Below are positions 25,272 through 36,234 of a stretch of 36,920 nt of DNA, one piece after another (the stretch's first letter is position 1; every line of letters begins with the position of its first letter). The stretch is from positions 1 through 36,920 of the forward strand of contig NZ_BJLQ01000035.1 of assembly GCF_006538725.1 (NCBI RefSeq), in the 5' to 3' direction. Source of the stretch: Cellulomonas gelida (GTDB lineage: Bacteria; Actinomycetota; Actinomycetes; Actinomycetales; Cellulomonadaceae). The notes under the pieces are model-generated. The model did not search any database. It worked only from the letters and a program-made list of their open reading frames with translations, and was not told where the DNA came from. Made by a program: the position numbers and the translations under genes.

Positions 25272-25319
25272 GCATCCCGCAGAGCATCCCGCAGAGCGGC
25301 CCGGCGCGCGGCCCGGCGT
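25272..25319. repeat. Paired 12-bp repeats upstream of the sugar importer
   Basis: GCATCCCGCAGA occurs twice in tandem and is followed at once by two copies of GCGGCCCGGCG(C/T), also 12 bp. They lie in the 212-base divergent spacer between the carbonic anhydrase and binding-protein genes, 70-115 bases before the importer start. The rest of the spacer shows nothing clear. Confidence 0.8.
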
Positions 25320-25388
25320 GCGGGGGCCGCCGCACTGGTGTAGCCAGGACCCAGGACGCAACGGCGCGGACAGGGACAGGGGACAGGC

Positions 25389-26681
25389 GTGCGACGACGC
25401 ACTCGCAGCATCGCGGCGACCGCCGCGCTCGCGCTCGCGCTCCCGTTGGCGGCGTGCGCGAGCGAGTCGGGGCCGCCGACGCTCACCTGGTACATCAACC
25501 CGGACAACGGGGGCCAGGTGAAGATCGCCTCGCTGTGCACGCAGGCGGCCAAGGGCGAGTACCGGATCACGACCGAGGTGCTGCCGCGCGACGCGGCGTC
25601 GCAACGCGAGCAGCTCGCGCGGCGCCTGGCCGCCAAGGACTCGTCGATCGACATCATGAGCCTCGACCCGCCGTTCATCCCCGAGCTCGCCGAGCCGGGC
25701 TTCCTCGCGCCGATCCCGTCGGACGTGGCCGAGGCGGTCACGACCGACGTCGTGCAGGGCGCGATCGACGGCGCGACGTGGCGCGACGAGCTCGTCGCGA
25801 TCCCGTTCTGGGCGAACACCCAGCTGCTCTGGTACCGCAAGTCCGTCGCGGAGGCCGCGGGCCTCGACCCGGCGAAGACCCCCGTGACGTGGCAGCAGAT
25901 CATGGACGCGGCCGCCGAGCAGGACAAGTTCCTCGGGGTGCAGGGTGCCAAGGCGGAGTCGCTGACGGTGTGGGTCAACGCCCTGATCGAGTCGGCGGGC
26001 GGGCACATCCTGGAGAACCCGGAGGCGTCGGCGGACGAGCTCACGCTCGGCTTCGAGTCCGACGCGGGCCGCAAGGCCGCCGAGATCATGGGCACGATCG
26101 GCCGCGAGGGGCTGGGCGGTCCGGGCCTGCCGACGGCCGACGAGAACGCGACGATGACCGTGTTCCAGCGCGACCGGGGCTCCTTCATGGTGAACTGGCC
26201 GTTCGTCTGGTCGGCGACCAACGCGGCCGTCGAGGACGGCACGCTGGACGCCTCGATCGTCGACGACATCGGCTGGGCGATGTACCCGCAGGTCGACGAG
26301 GGCACGGACGCGCGTCCGCCCTACGGCGGCATCAACCTCGGCATCGGCGCGTTCAGCACGCACGTGGACCTCGCGCTCGAGGCGGCGCAGTGCATCGTGA
26401 GCCCCGAGAACCAGGCGTTCTACTTCGCGACGAACGGCAACCCGCCGTCCTCCACCAAGGCGTACGACGACCCCCAGGTGGTCGAGGCGTTCCCGATGGC
26501 CGACGTCATCCGGGAGTCGCTCGAGAAGGCTGCGCCCCGCCCGCAGACCCCGTACTACAACGAGGTCTCCACGGGCGTGCAGGAGACGTGGCACCCGCCG
26601 GCCTCGGTGAACCCGGACACGACTCCGCGTGAGGCCACCGACTTCATCACCGCGGTCCTGAGAGGGGAGGCGCTGCTGTGA
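25389..26681 (+). CDS. Sugar ABC transporter substrate-binding lipoprotein (LpqY-like)
   Basis: 430 residues. The N-terminus has a basic start, a hydrophobic stretch and a lipobox LAAC (20-23), so C23 would be lipidated and the protein tethered outside the membrane. The body is a family-1 extracellular solute-binding fold (TLTWYINPDNGGQ; IMSLDPPFIPELAEPG). The opening and the four-gene layout resemble the mycobacterial trehalose-recycling system LpqY-SugABC, so trehalose or another alpha-glucoside is a reasonable guess; the ligand is not proven. The GTG has only a weak ribosome site. Its stop overlaps the next GTG (GTGA). Confidence 0.9.
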   Translation: MRRRTRSIAATAALALALPLAACASESGPPTLTWYINPDNGGQVKIASLCTQAAKGEYRITTEVLPRDAASQREQLARRLAAKDSSIDIMSLDPPFIPELAEPGFLAPIPSDVAEAVTTDVVQGAIDGATWRDELVAIPFWANTQLLWYRKSVAEAAGLDPAKTPVTWQQIMDAAAEQDKFLGVQGAKAESLTVWVNALIESAGGHILENPEASADELTLGFESDAGRKAAEIMGTIGREGLGGPGLPTADENATMTVFQRDRGSFMVNWPFVWSATNAAVEDGTLDASIVDDIGWAMYPQVDEGTDARPPYGGINLGIGAFSTHVDLALEAAQCIVSPENQAFYFATNGNPPSSTKAYDDPQVVEAFPMADVIRESLEKAAPRPQTPYYNEVSTGVQETWHPPASVNPDTTPREATDFITAVLRGEALL

Positions 26682-27643
26682 CGTCGTCCACGGTGGTCCC
26701 GGGCGCCACGACGAGCGAGAGCGACGCGCCCCGCAAGGCGCGGCGCAGCGACCGCGCGCGCGACGAGGCCCGCCTGGGCTGGTGGCTCGCCGGCCCGGCC
26801 TTCGTCGTGATGCTCGCCGTCACGATCTACCCGATCCTGCAGGCGTTCTACGACTCGCTGTTCTCGTACCGCCTCACTGCTCCGTCCGACAAGGCCTTCA
26901 ACGGCGGGCAGAACTACGTCGTCGTGCTGACCGACCCCGTGTTCTGGCAGGCGTTCCTGGTCACGTTCGTCATCACGATCGTCACGGTGCTCGTCGAGCT
27001 GGTCCTGGGGTTCCTGCTCGCGCTCGTGATGCACCGCGCGATCACGCAGCTGCGGGGCGTGCTGCGCACGGCGATCCTCGTGCCGTACGGCATCATCACG
27101 GTCGTCTCGGCGTTCGCGTGGTTCTACGCGTTCGACATCAACTCAGGCTTCGTCAACCACTGGTTCTCGTGGCTGCCGGGCATCGACGCCGACCTCAACT
27201 GGTTCGCCCACCAGGGCACGAGCCTGTTCGTCATCATGGCCTCCGAGATCTGGAAGACGACCCCGTTCATCTCGCTCCTGCTGCTCGCGGGCCTCTCGCA
27301 GGTGCCGGGCGAGCTCGAGGAGGCCGCGCAGGTCGACGGCGCGACGTGGTGGCAGCGCCTGCAGCGCGTGGTCCTGCCGAACATGAAGGCCGCGACCATG
27401 GTCGCGGTCCTGTTCCGTGCGTTGGACGCGTTCCGCATCTTCGACAACGTGTTCATCATGACGAACGGCGCCAACGGCACCACGGTGCTCTCGCTGCTCG
27501 CCTACCGGACGTCGATCGGGCGTCTCGAGATCGGCCTCGGCTCGGCGATCTCCGTGCTGCTGTTCCTGTGCGTCATCGGGATCTGCTTCGTCGCGATCAA
27601 GCTCTTCAAGGTCGACCTGGCCAGCGCGAGGGGGGAGGGCTGA
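26678..27643 (+). CDS. Sugar ABC permease, MalF/SugA type
   Basis: 321 residues with six predicted membrane helices after a basic N-terminus of about 35. The ATPase-coupling EAA loop is EEAAQVDGATWWQRL, near residue 215. It forms the importer channel with the next gene's product. GGGGAGG precedes the GTG at good spacing, and both ends overlap the neighbouring genes (GTGA upstream, TGATG downstream), giving strict operon coupling. The relation to SugA is inferred from order and size. Confidence 0.92.
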   Translation: MTSSTVVPGATTSESDAPRKARRSDRARDEARLGWWLAGPAFVVMLAVTIYPILQAFYDSLFSYRLTAPSDKAFNGGQNYVVVLTDPVFWQAFLVTFVITIVTVLVELVLGFLLALVMHRAITQLRGVLRTAILVPYGIITVVSAFAWFYAFDINSGFVNHWFSWLPGIDADLNWFAHQGTSLFVIMASEIWKTTPFISLLLLAGLSQVPGELEEAAQVDGATWWQRLQRVVLPNMKAATMVAVLFRALDAFRIFDNVFIMTNGANGTTVLSLLAYRTSIGRLEIGLGSAISVLLFLCVIGICFVAIKLFKVDLASARGEG

Positions 27644-28485
27644 TGCGCACGTTGACGCCGCGGCTCAAGGTCGCGTGGGCGGTCATCACGCTCCTCGTGC
27701 TCGTGTGGGCACTGCTGCCCGTCGTGTCGATCATCGCCACGTCGTTCAAGCTGCCCAGCCAGCTCGACCTCGGCACGTTCTGGCCCAAGACCTGGACGAC
27801 GACGAACTACGAGCAGATCTTCGTCGGCTCGGCCAAGGACCTGTTCCTGCCCGCGCTGCGCAACTCGATCGGCATCTCGCTGATCGCGACGTTCGTCGCC
27901 GTGGTGCTCGCGACGCTCGCCGCGTACGCGATCGCGCGGCTCGACTTCCGGGGCAAGAAGCTCATCCTGACGACCGCGCTCGGTGTCTCGATCTTCCCGG
28001 TCATCTCGATCGTCACGCCGCTGTTCAACCTGTGGCGCAACATCGGCCTCTACGACACCTGGCTCGGCCTGATCATCCCGTACCTGTCGCTCACGCTGCC
28101 GATCTCCATCTGGACGCTCGCCGCGTTCTTCCGGCAGATCCCCTGGGAGCTCGAGCAGGCCGCGCAGGTCGACGGCGCGACGAGCTGGCAGGCGTTCCGC
28201 AAGGCGATCGTGCCGCTCGCCGCGCCCGGGGTGTTCACGACCGCGCTCATCGCGTTCTTCATCGCGTGGAACGACTTCGTCTACGGCATCTCGCTGACCT
28301 CGACGAGCGCGGCCCGTCCCGTGCCCGCCGCGCTCGCGTTCTTCACCGGCGCGTCGCAGTTCGAGGAGCCGACCGGTGCGATCTCCGCCGCGGCGGTCGT
28401 CGTGACCGTCCCCGTCGTGATCCTGGTGCTGCTGTTCCAGCGCCAGATCGTGTCCGGCCTGACCCAGGGCGCCGTCAAGGGCTGA
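27643..28485 (+). CDS. Sugar ABC permease, MalG/SugB type
   Basis: 280 residues with six helices and the EAA loop EQAAQVDGATSWQAFRKAIVP. This is the second half of the heterodimeric importer channel. The ATG shares a base with the stop of the first permease gene, and GGGGGAGGG lies just upstream. It ends 15 bases before the ATPase gene. Confidence 0.92.
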   Translation: MRTLTPRLKVAWAVITLLVLVWALLPVVSIIATSFKLPSQLDLGTFWPKTWTTTNYEQIFVGSAKDLFLPALRNSIGISLIATFVAVVLATLAAYAIARLDFRGKKLILTTALGVSIFPVISIVTPLFNLWRNIGLYDTWLGLIIPYLSLTLPISIWTLAAFFRQIPWELEQAAQVDGATSWQAFRKAIVPLAAPGVFTTALIAFFIAWNDFVYGISLTSTSAARPVPAALAFFTGASQFEEPTGAISAAAVVVTVPVVILVLLFQRQIVSGLTQGAVKG

Positions 28486-28500
28486 ACAAGGAGAACTCCG

Positions 28501-29766
<1,266 letters not shown>

Positions 29767-29847
29767 CCGTCCGCCGCGCGGACTCTCGGCGCGACTCGTC
29801 GAGGCCGCCGTGTCGGCCGGCGCCGTCGCCCTCGTCGGGGTCGCGTG

Positions 29848-30831
29848 TCAGTCGAGCTCGTCGGAGCGCGGCGGGTTGGCGCCGGCGCGCGAGACCGTGA
29901 TCGCGGCGATGCGTGCGCAGCGCGTCAGCACGGCCTCGACCGTCGCGGCGTCCACGTCGTGCAGCCGCTCCCGGCGGTCCGCCCCGAGCAGCCCGGCCGA
30001 CCACAGCCCGTCGATCAGCCCGCCCATGAACGAGTCGCCCGCGCCCACCGTGTCCGCGACCGTGACCCGCGGCGCGGCGACGTGCAGCCGCGCTCCGGCC
30101 GACGTCGCGGCGAACGCCCCCTCGCCGCCGTGCGTCACGACGACGAGCGCCGGCCCGCGCCGCGTCCACTCCTCGGCGATCTCCGCCGGCGCGACGCCGG
30201 GGTGCAGCCACGCGAGGTCCTCGTCGCTGACCTTGACCACGTCCGCGAGCCGGACCATCGCCTCGACGTAGGGCAGCGCGTGCGCCGAGCTGCCCATGAG
30301 CGCCGGGCGCAGGTTCGGGTCGTACGTCAGCGTCGAGGTCTCCTGGCGGCGGGACATCTCGTGGGCGACACGCGTGCCGCCCGGCTCCAGCACCGCCGCG
30401 ATCGAGCCGGTGTGCACGACGAGCGGGACGGCCTCCTCGCCGTCCCACGAGGCCGGCAGGTCCCACTCGAGGTCGAACTCGTAGGTCGCGACGCCGTGGG
30501 CGTCCAGGTGCGCCGTGGCGACCGGGGTCCGGCTCGCGGTGCGGTCGCCGGTCAGCACGCGCACGTGCGACGCCTCGAGGTGCCGCTTCACCGTGTCCGC
30601 CGCGGCGTCGGTACCCAGCCACGTGAGCAGGTCCACCGCCCGGCCGAGCCGACCCAGGCCGAGCGCGACGTTCGCGGGGCTGCCGCCCGGGTGCTCGTCG
30701 CGCGTGCCGTCCGCACGCTCGACCACGTCGACGAGCGCCTCGCCGATGACGAGCGCGCGCTCCAGCGTCCCCGCGCCCCGGTGTCCCGCTCGCTGCTCGT
30801 CGGCCGCGGGGTGCCCGCCGGAGGCCGTCAC
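29848..30831 (-). CDS. PfkB-family carbohydrate kinase (fructokinase-like)
   Basis: 327 residues of the ribokinase/PfkB fold. Signature 1 is [15 protein letters not shown] (49-63); signature 2 is [12 protein letters not shown] (260-271) with catalytic base D266. The overall pattern resembles fructokinases, but substrate specificity cannot be read with confidence. GTG 30831 overlaps the xseB stop (GTGA), so the kinase is coupled to the exonuclease VII small subunit, an odd partner that probably reflects genome packing. It converges with the sugar importer ATPase across an 81-base gap. Together they could make a sugar uptake and phosphorylation set, though they are transcribed oppositely. Confidence 0.88.
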   Translation of the reverse strand: MTASGGHPAADEQRAGHRGAGTLERALVIGEALVDVVERADGTRDEHPGGSPANVALGLGRLGRAVDLLTWLGTDAAADTVKRHLEASHVRVLTGDRTASRTPVATAHLDAHGVATYEFDLEWDLPASWDGEEAVPLVVHTGSIAAVLEPGGTRVAHEMSRRQETSTLTYDPNLRPALMGSSAHALPYVEAMVRLADVVKVSDEDLAWLHPGVAPAEIAEEWTRRGPALVVVTHGGEGAFAATSAGARLHVAAPRVTVADTVGAGDSFMGGLIDGLWSAGLLGADRRERLHDVDAATVEAVLTRCARIAAITVSRAGANPPRSDELD

Positions 30832-31151
30832 TGGCGGCCGCCCTCGTCGGCGCCGCCGGGTGCTTGGGCGCCTGCGTCCCCACGGACACCCGGGCCCTCG
30901 CCCGCAGCCTCGCCGCGTGCGGCGGCGAGCCGCTCGCGTGCGCCGTCGAGCCACTGCTGGCACCGGGCCGCGAGCGCCTCCCCGCGCTCCCAGAGCGCGA
31001 GCGACTCCTCGAGCGACTCCGCACCGCTCTCGAGCCGGCTCACGACGGCGACGAGCTCGTCGCGCGCCTGCTCGTAGCTGAGCGTCTCGAGCCCGGCACC
31101 CGGTCCTGCCCCCGCGGTCTCGTCGGCGGGGGACGTCGTCTGCTTCGGCAC
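30828..31151 (-). CDS. xseB: Exodeoxyribonuclease VII small subunit
   Basis: 107 residues. The XseB helical core is at about 24-80 ([36 protein letters not shown]), flanked by low-complexity Gly/Ala/Glu tails that make it longer than the usual 60-80. It pairs with XseA in the enzyme that degrades single-stranded DNA to oligonucleotides. The GTG start lies 83 bases after the xseA stop, on the same strand. Confidence 0.92.
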   Translation of the reverse strand: MPKQTTSPADETAGAGPGAGLETLSYEQARDELVAVVSRLESGAESLEESLALWERGEALAARCQQWLDGARERLAAARGEAAGEGPGVRGDAGAQAPGGADEGGRQ

Positions 31152-31234
31152 GGCCGTCAGTCAACCAGAGCGCGCCCACACCCGCGCCGCCCTTGCCGCC
31201 GGGGCGTCGTCGGCTGCCGGTGCGACGGGGGCGG

Positions 31235-32536
31235 TCAGGCGTCCGTGACCTGCGCGGCGAGCTCGCCGTGCGCGACCCGGACCCGCAGCGGGTCGCCCGG
31301 CGCGACCTGCCCGGGATCGCGCACCACCGCACCGTCCTCGCGCTGCACCACGGCGTACCCGCGTTCGAGCGTGGCCGCGGGCGACAGTGCGCGCACGTGG
31401 CCCGCCAACCCCCGGACCTCGGTGCTCGCGCGATCCAGCAGGTGCGCGAGGGTGCGGCGGGCGCCGTCGCGCAGCGCGGTCACGCGCGCCTCGTGCGCGT
31501 CGACGAGGGTCGACGGCTGCGCGAGCACCGGGCGGCTGCGCCAGTGGTCGAGCGCGGTCTGCTCGCGCTGCAGCCGCTGCACGAGCGCCGCGCGGCTGCG
31601 CAGCCGCGCCTGGGAGATCCGTGCCCGCTCCTCGGCGACGTCCGGCACGATCCGCTTGGCGGCGTCCGTGGGGGTCGAGGCGCGCAGGTCCGCGACGAGG
31701 TCGAGCAGGGGCGCGTCGAGGTGATGGCCGATCGCGCTCACGAGCGGTGTGCGGCACGCGGCGGCCGCGCGCACCAGCGCCTCGTTGCTGAACGGCAGCA
31801 GGTCCTCGAACGACCCGCCCCCGCGCGCGACGACGATCACCTCGACCTGCGGGTGCGCGTCAAGCTCGGCGATCGCCGAGCTGACCTCGGGCACCGCGCG
31901 CGGGCCCTGCACCGTCACGCGGCGGATCTCGAACCGCACCGCGGGCCACCGCGCTCGCGCGTTCGACACCACGTCGTGCTCGGCGTCGCCCTGCTGCGCG
32001 CACACCAGCCCGACCACCGCCGGCAGGAACGGCAGCCGACGCTTGCGCGACTCGTCGAACAGCCCCTCGGACCCCAGCACGCGCCGCAGGTGCTCGATGC
32101 GCTCGAGCAGCTCGCCCAGCCCGACGAGGCGCACCTCGTCGGCGGCGAACGCGAGGCTCCCGCGCTTGAGGTGGTACGTCGGCCGCGCGTGCACGACGAG
32201 GTGCGCGCCGTCGCCCACGCCCTTGCCGAGCCGGGCGACGTTCGCCGCGCTCGTCGTCACCGCGATCGACATGTCGACGTCCGTGTCCCGCAGCGTGAGG
32301 AAGCACATCGAGTTCCACCGCTTGAGGTCGAGCACCTGACCCTCGATCCACACCGGCGGCATGCGCTGCACGTAGTCCGCGATCTTGGGCGCGAGGTGCC
32401 GCACCGGCCACGGCCGGTCGGGGGTCGTCTCGGCGGCCTTGAGCGGCAGCGGCAGACGCGGCTGGGCACCCTCGTCGGACCCGACGCCCCGCTCGTCGTC
32501 GGCCCTGCCCTGCTCGCCCGGCGCCATGTCGCTCAC
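31235..32536 (-). CDS. xseA: Exodeoxyribonuclease VII large subunit
   Basis: 433 residues. The N-terminal OB fold (about 40-140) includes [13 protein letters not shown]. The catalytic region has the family's [15 protein letters not shown] and [27 protein letters not shown] blocks, and a coiled-coil region follows, with a closing domain containing LERGYAVVQ. The enzyme cuts single-stranded DNA in both directions and acts in repair. Several starts are possible; GTG 32536 follows AGGGTGGGG. ATG 32554 or ATG 32527 would change only a few residues. It is the first gene of an xseA-xseB-kinase run and diverges from ispH. Confidence 0.94.
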   Translation of the reverse strand: MSDMAPGEQGRADDERGVGSDEGAQPRLPLPLKAAETTPDRPWPVRHLAPKIADYVQRMPPVWIEGQVLDLKRWNSMCFLTLRDTDVDMSIAVTTSAANVARLGKGVGDGAHLVVHARPTYHLKRGSLAFAADEVRLVGLGELLERIEHLRRVLGSEGLFDESRKRRLPFLPAVVGLVCAQQGDAEHDVVSNARARWPAVRFEIRRVTVQGPRAVPEVSSAIAELDAHPQVEVIVVARGGGSFEDLLPFSNEALVRAAAACRTPLVSAIGHHLDAPLLDLVADLRASTPTDAAKRIVPDVAEERARISQARLRSRAALVQRLQREQTALDHWRSRPVLAQPSTLVDAHEARVTALRDGARRTLAHLLDRASTEVRGLAGHVRALSPAATLERGYAVVQREDGAVVRDPGQVAPGDPLRVRVAHGELAAQVTDA

Positions 32537-32655
32537 GGCCCCACCCTGCCTCATCGCGCCCACACCCGGGCACGGACCTGCGGGGGAGTGGTGAACGTGC
32601 TGCGCGGGTCGTCGGGGTGGCCGCGCGCGGAATCGGTCGGCGCGCGGGCTGCACC

Positions 32656-32661
32656 TAGACT
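32656..32661 (+). promoter_or_regulatory. -10 box of a probable leaderless ispH promoter
   Basis: TAGACT is followed by seven bases and the ispH GTG at 32669. No ribosome site is present before the start. Confidence 0.5.
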
Positions 32662-32668
32662 CGGACGC

Positions 32669-33691
32669 GTGACCACTCCCTCCGCACCCAAGAAGGTGCT
32701 GCTCGCCGCGCCGCGCGGGTACTGCGCCGGCGTGGACCGCGCCGTGATCGCCGTCGAGAAGGCGCTCGAGCACTACGGCGCCCCCGTCTACGTGCGCAAG
32801 GAGATCGTCCACAACAAGTACGTCGTGGAGACGCTGGCCGCGCGCGGCGCGATCTTCGTGCACGAGACCGACGAGGTGCCCGAGGGTGCGCGCGTCGTGT
32901 TCTCCGCGCACGGGGTCTCGCCCGCGGTGCACGCCGCGGCCGCCGCTCGTTCGCTGCAGACCATCGACGCCACGTGCCCGCTGGTCACCAAGGTGCACAA
33001 GGAGGCCGTGCGCTTCGCCTCCGAGGACTACGACATCCTGCTCATCGGGCACGACGGGCACGAGGAGGTCGAGGGCACGCAGGGTGAGGCGCCCGAGCGG
33101 ATCCAGGTGGTGAACTCGCCCGAGTCGGTCGCCGACGTCGTCGTGCGCGACCCCGAGCGTGTCGTGTGGATCTCGCAGACCACGCTCTCGGTCGACGAGA
33201 CGATGGAGACCGTGCGCCGGCTGCGCGAGCGGTTCCCCGCGCTGCAGGACCCGCCCAGCGACGACATCTGCTACGCGACGCAGAACCGCCAGGTCGCCGT
33301 GAAGAAGATCGCGCCGCACTGCGACGTGGTCATCACCGTCGGCTCGGCCAACTCCTCGAACTCGGTCCGGCTCGTCGAGGTCGCGCTCGAGAACGGCGCG
33401 CGGTCCTCGTACCGCATCGACAAGGCCGACGAGATCGACCTGGCCTGGCTCGAGGGCGCCACGACGGTGGGCCTGACCTCGGGCGCGTCCGTGCCGGAGA
33501 TCCTGGTCCGCGACGTGCTCGACCTGCTCGCCGCGCAGGGCTTCGGGGAGGTCGAAGAGGTCCGCACCGCGACCGAGGACCTCATGTTCTCGCTCCCGCG
33601 TGAGCTGCGTGCCGACCTGAAGGCGGCGGGCCACGCGCCCGCGCGCCCGCGCCGCGAGGGACGCCGCACCCTGGACGTCACCCCCGCCTGA
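32669..33691 (+). CDS. ispH: 4-hydroxy-3-methylbut-2-enyl diphosphate reductase
   Basis: 340 residues. This iron-sulfur enzyme makes isopentenyl and dimethylallyl diphosphate in the last step of the MEP pathway. The three cluster cysteines are C19 (GYCAGV), C103 (DATCPLV) and C201 (ICYATQNRQ). Catalytic E133 lies in HEEVEG, with H48 and H81 also present. The GTG at 32669 gives a short lead before [12 protein letters not shown] and is placed six to seven bases after a TAGACT box, suggesting leaderless translation. The xseB-xseA-ispH order matches Mycobacterium. The product feeds the cis-prenyltransferase also encoded in this window. Confidence 0.96.
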   Translation: MTTPSAPKKVLLAAPRGYCAGVDRAVIAVEKALEHYGAPVYVRKEIVHNKYVVETLAARGAIFVHETDEVPEGARVVFSAHGVSPAVHAAAAARSLQTIDATCPLVTKVHKEAVRFASEDYDILLIGHDGHEEVEGTQGEAPERIQVVNSPESVADVVVRDPERVVWISQTTLSVDETMETVRRLRERFPALQDPPSDDICYATQNRQVAVKKIAPHCDVVITVGSANSSNSVRLVEVALENGARSSYRIDKADEIDLAWLEGATTVGLTSGASVPEILVRDVLDLLAAQGFGEVEEVRTATEDLMFSLPRELRADLKAAGHAPARPRREGRRTLDVTPA

Positions 33692-33752
33692 CCGACCGAC
33701 CCGGCGCCGTCACCTGAGACGCGCCGACGTCCGTCTCGCGCGAGAAGGGCTG

Positions 33753-33795
33753 GCGCCCGGCTCACGCGCGGCGGGTGGTCGGGAGCGCCGGGCGC
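33753..33795. terminator. Possible convergent hairpin, ispH/rmuC
   Basis: GCGCCCGGC (33753-33761) and GCCGGGCGC (33787-33795) pair perfectly over 9 bp with a 25-base loop. It lies in the 104-base gap and abuts the rmuC stop codon. Confidence 0.35.
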
Positions 33796-35178
33796 TCAGG
33801 CGCCTGCCGCCGAGCCGGTGCGGCCGTCGGGGGAGCCACCCGCCGCCTCGGCCTCGAGCGCCTGGGCGTCGCGGTCAGCGCTCGTGTCGAACCCGTCGAG
33901 GCTGACGAGCTGGTCCGCCGCCGAGGCGATCAGCTCGGGTGCGCTGAGCGCCGAGAGCTGCGGGTTCGCGGCGGGCGGCGTCTCGAGCCCGTCGCTCACC
34001 ACGCCGAGCTCGGCGAACCGGCGCGCGCTGACGAGCACGCGCGTCTCGAGCGAGCCGACGGTCTGGTTGTAGGCGCCTGCGGCCGCGTCGAGCGAGCGCC
34101 CGAGCTTGGCGAGGTGGCTGCCGAGCGTGGCGAGCCGGCCGTGCAGCTGCTTGCCCAGCGTCAGCACCTCTTGCGCGTTGCGGGCGAGCGCGTCCTGCCG
34201 CCACGCGTACGCCACGGTGCGCAGGAGCGCGAGCAGCGTCGTCGGCGTCGCGACGATGACGTTGCGGTCCGCCGCGTACTCCCACAGCGCCGGGTCCTGC
34301 TCGAGCGCCGCGTGCCAGAACGCCTCGGCAGGGACGAACATGACGACGAACTCCGGCGCGGGCGCGAACTGGTCCCAGTACCGCTTGTGCGCGAGCGCGT
34401 CCACGTGGGCACGCACGTGCCGGGCGTGCGCCGCGAGCCGCTCGGTGCGCACACGCTCGTCGGCCGCCTCGTGGGCCTCGAGGTAGCCGAGGAACGCGAC
34501 CTTCGCGTCGACGACGACCTGCTTGCCACCCGCGAGCCGCACGACCATGTCCGGGCGCTGCAGCCCGTCGTCGGTGCGTGCCTGCTCCTGCTCGACGAAG
34601 TCGACGTGCGCGAGCATCCCCGCGGCCTCGACCACGCGCCGCAGCTGCATCTCGCCCCACCGGCCGCGCACCTGCGACGCGCGCAGCGCGGTGACGAGCT
34701 GGGCGGTCTCGGCCCGCACGCGCTCCGACGTGGAGCGCATCGTCTCGACCTGCTCGCGCAGCGCGGCGGCGCCCTCGGCGCGGGCACGGTCCGCCGCGTG
34801 CATCTGGTTGCGCACCTCCTCGAGCGTGCGGGCCAGCGGGTCGACGAGCGCGCGCACCGCCTGCTCGCGCTGGGCGAGCTCGCCCACCTGCGTCTGGCGG
34901 TCCGCGGCGAACCGCTGCGACGCGAGCGCCAGGAACTGCTCGGAGCTCTGCGCGAGGGCGTCGGACGCGAGCGCGCGGAACTGCTCGGCGACGTGCGCGG
35001 CGGCGCCCTGCGCGGCGTCACGCTCCGACTCCAGCCGTGCGGTCGCGGCAGCGGCGGCGACCTGCGCGCTGCGCACGGCCTGCTCCGAGCGCCGCGCGGA
35101 CAGCACCCACGCGACCGCCCCGCCGGTCACGACCCCGACGACCAGCCCCACCAGCACACCGAGCAGCACCTGTCCCAT
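33796..35178 (-). CDS. rmuC: DNA recombination protein RmuC homologue
   Basis: 460 residues. One N-terminal membrane helix (about 4-26) is followed by an Ala/Glu/Arg-rich coiled coil (about 35-150). The conserved RmuC core (about 165-395) includes GRWGEMQLRRVVEAAGM, VVDAKVAFLGYLEA and FVPAEAFWHAAL. The core has a nuclease-like fold; in E. coli RmuC limits recombination at short inverted repeats. The C-terminal 50 residues are low complexity. The ATG lacks a clear ribosome site. It stands alone on this strand, convergent with ispH and divergent from the ABC gene. Confidence 0.93.
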   Translation of the reverse strand: MGQVLLGVLVGLVVGVVTGGAVAWVLSARRSEQAVRSAQVAAAAATARLESERDAAQGAAAHVAEQFRALASDALAQSSEQFLALASQRFAADRQTQVGELAQREQAVRALVDPLARTLEEVRNQMHAADRARAEGAAALREQVETMRSTSERVRAETAQLVTALRASQVRGRWGEMQLRRVVEAAGMLAHVDFVEQEQARTDDGLQRPDMVVRLAGGKQVVVDAKVAFLGYLEAHEAADERVRTERLAAHARHVRAHVDALAHKRYWDQFAPAPEFVVMFVPAEAFWHAALEQDPALWEYAADRNVIVATPTTLLALLRTVAYAWRQDALARNAQEVLTLGKQLHGRLATLGSHLAKLGRSLDAAAGAYNQTVGSLETRVLVSARRFAELGVVSDGLETPPAANPQLSALSAPELIASAADQLVSLDGFDTSADRDAQALEAEAAGGSPDGRTGSAAGA

Positions 35179-35298
35179 GCCGGGCACCGTGCCAGAGACC
35201 ACCGACAGGCACGTCCCGGCCCCGCCGTGCGGCGGTGCGGGTCGGGGCGCGGAGCGGTGACCTGCGGGCATCCGGCCACCGGTGTCGGCGCAGGTCCC

Positions 35299-35304
35299 TA
35301 TGCT
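35299..35304 (+). promoter_or_regulatory. -10 box of a probable leaderless promoter (ABC exporter)
   Basis: TATGCT is followed by six bases and the GTG at 35311, with no ribosome site in between. Confidence 0.5.
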
Positions 35305-35310
35305 CTCCAC

Positions 35311-36234
35311 GTGCCCGACGCGACGCCTGAGCTGCCCGTGCCCCGCCCGGAGACGTCCGGGGAGCCCGCTGCGCCCCCCACCGTCCAGCCCGCCGCGGAC
35401 CAGGCCTCGGGCGCCGAGCCTTCGGCGGCGCAGAGCCTGGCCGGGTCGCCCGCCGCCGGCGGGGTGACCCGCGCCCCGGGGACGCCCGCGCTCGAGCTGC
35501 GCGGGCTGTGGCGGCGGTTCGGCGACAAGGTCGCCGTCGCGGGCATCGACCTCGTCGTGCCCGCCGGCTCGTTCTACGGCCTCGTCGGGCCCAACGGCGC
35601 GGGCAAGACGACGACGCTGTCGATGGCCACCGGCCTGCTCGTGCCCGACGCGGGGACCGTGCTCGTCCAAGGGCACGACCTGTGGGCGGACCCGGTCGCG
35701 GGCAAGGCGCTGATCGGGGTCCTGCCCGACGGCGTGAAGCTGTTCGACCGGCTCACGGGTGAGCAGCTCATCACCTACGCGGGCCTGCTGCGCGGCCTCG
35801 ACCGCGAGACGGTGGCCGAGCGCGCGCGTGACCTGCTCGCCGCGATGGACCTGGTCGCGGACGCGCGCACGCTCGTCGTCGACTACTCCGCGGGCATGAC
35901 GAAGAAGATCGCGCTCGCGTGCGCGCTCGTGCACGCACCGCGCCTGCTCGTGCTCGACGAGCCGTTCGAGGCCGTCGACCCCGTCTCGGCGGCCAACATC
36001 CGCGACATCCTGGCGCAGTACGTCGCGTCGGGCGGGACGGTGATCGTGTCGTCGCACGTCATGGACCTCGTGCAGCGGATGTGCGACCACGTCGCGGTCG
36101 TCGCGGGCGGGCACGTGCTCGCGGCCGGGACGGTCGACGAGGTGCGCGCGGGCGCGAGCCTCGAGGACCGGTTCGTCGAGCTCGTGGGCGGGCGCACCAC
36201 GGGGGAGGGCCTCGCGTGGTTGCGCACCTCCTGA
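35311..36234 (+). CDS. ABC exporter ATP-binding protein (ABC-2 type)
   Basis: 307 residues. A disordered Pro/Ala-rich N-terminus of about 55 precedes the ATPase domain: Walker A GPNGAGKT (93-100), signature degenerate as YSAGM (192-196), Walker B LLVLDE (212-217) and switch His in SSHVMD. The Q-loop region reads GVLPDGVKLFDRLT with no Gln. These deviations occur in some ABC-2 subfamilies, but I cannot confirm that this one keeps ATPase activity. It overlaps the next gene by 19 bases, so the two form one exporter. The substrate is unknown. Confidence 0.88.
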   Translation: MPDATPELPVPRPETSGEPAAPPTVQPAADQASGAEPSAAQSLAGSPAAGGVTRAPGTPALELRGLWRRFGDKVAVAGIDLVVPAGSFYGLVGPNGAGKTTTLSMATGLLVPDAGTVLVQGHDLWADPVAGKALIGVLPDGVKLFDRLTGEQLITYAGLLRGLDRETVAERARDLLAAMDLVADARTLVVDYSAGMTKKIALACALVHAPRLLVLDEPFEAVDPVSAANIRDILAQYVASGGTVIVSSHVMDLVQRMCDHVAVVAGGHVLAAGTVDEVRAGASLEDRFVELVGGRTTGEGLAWLRTS

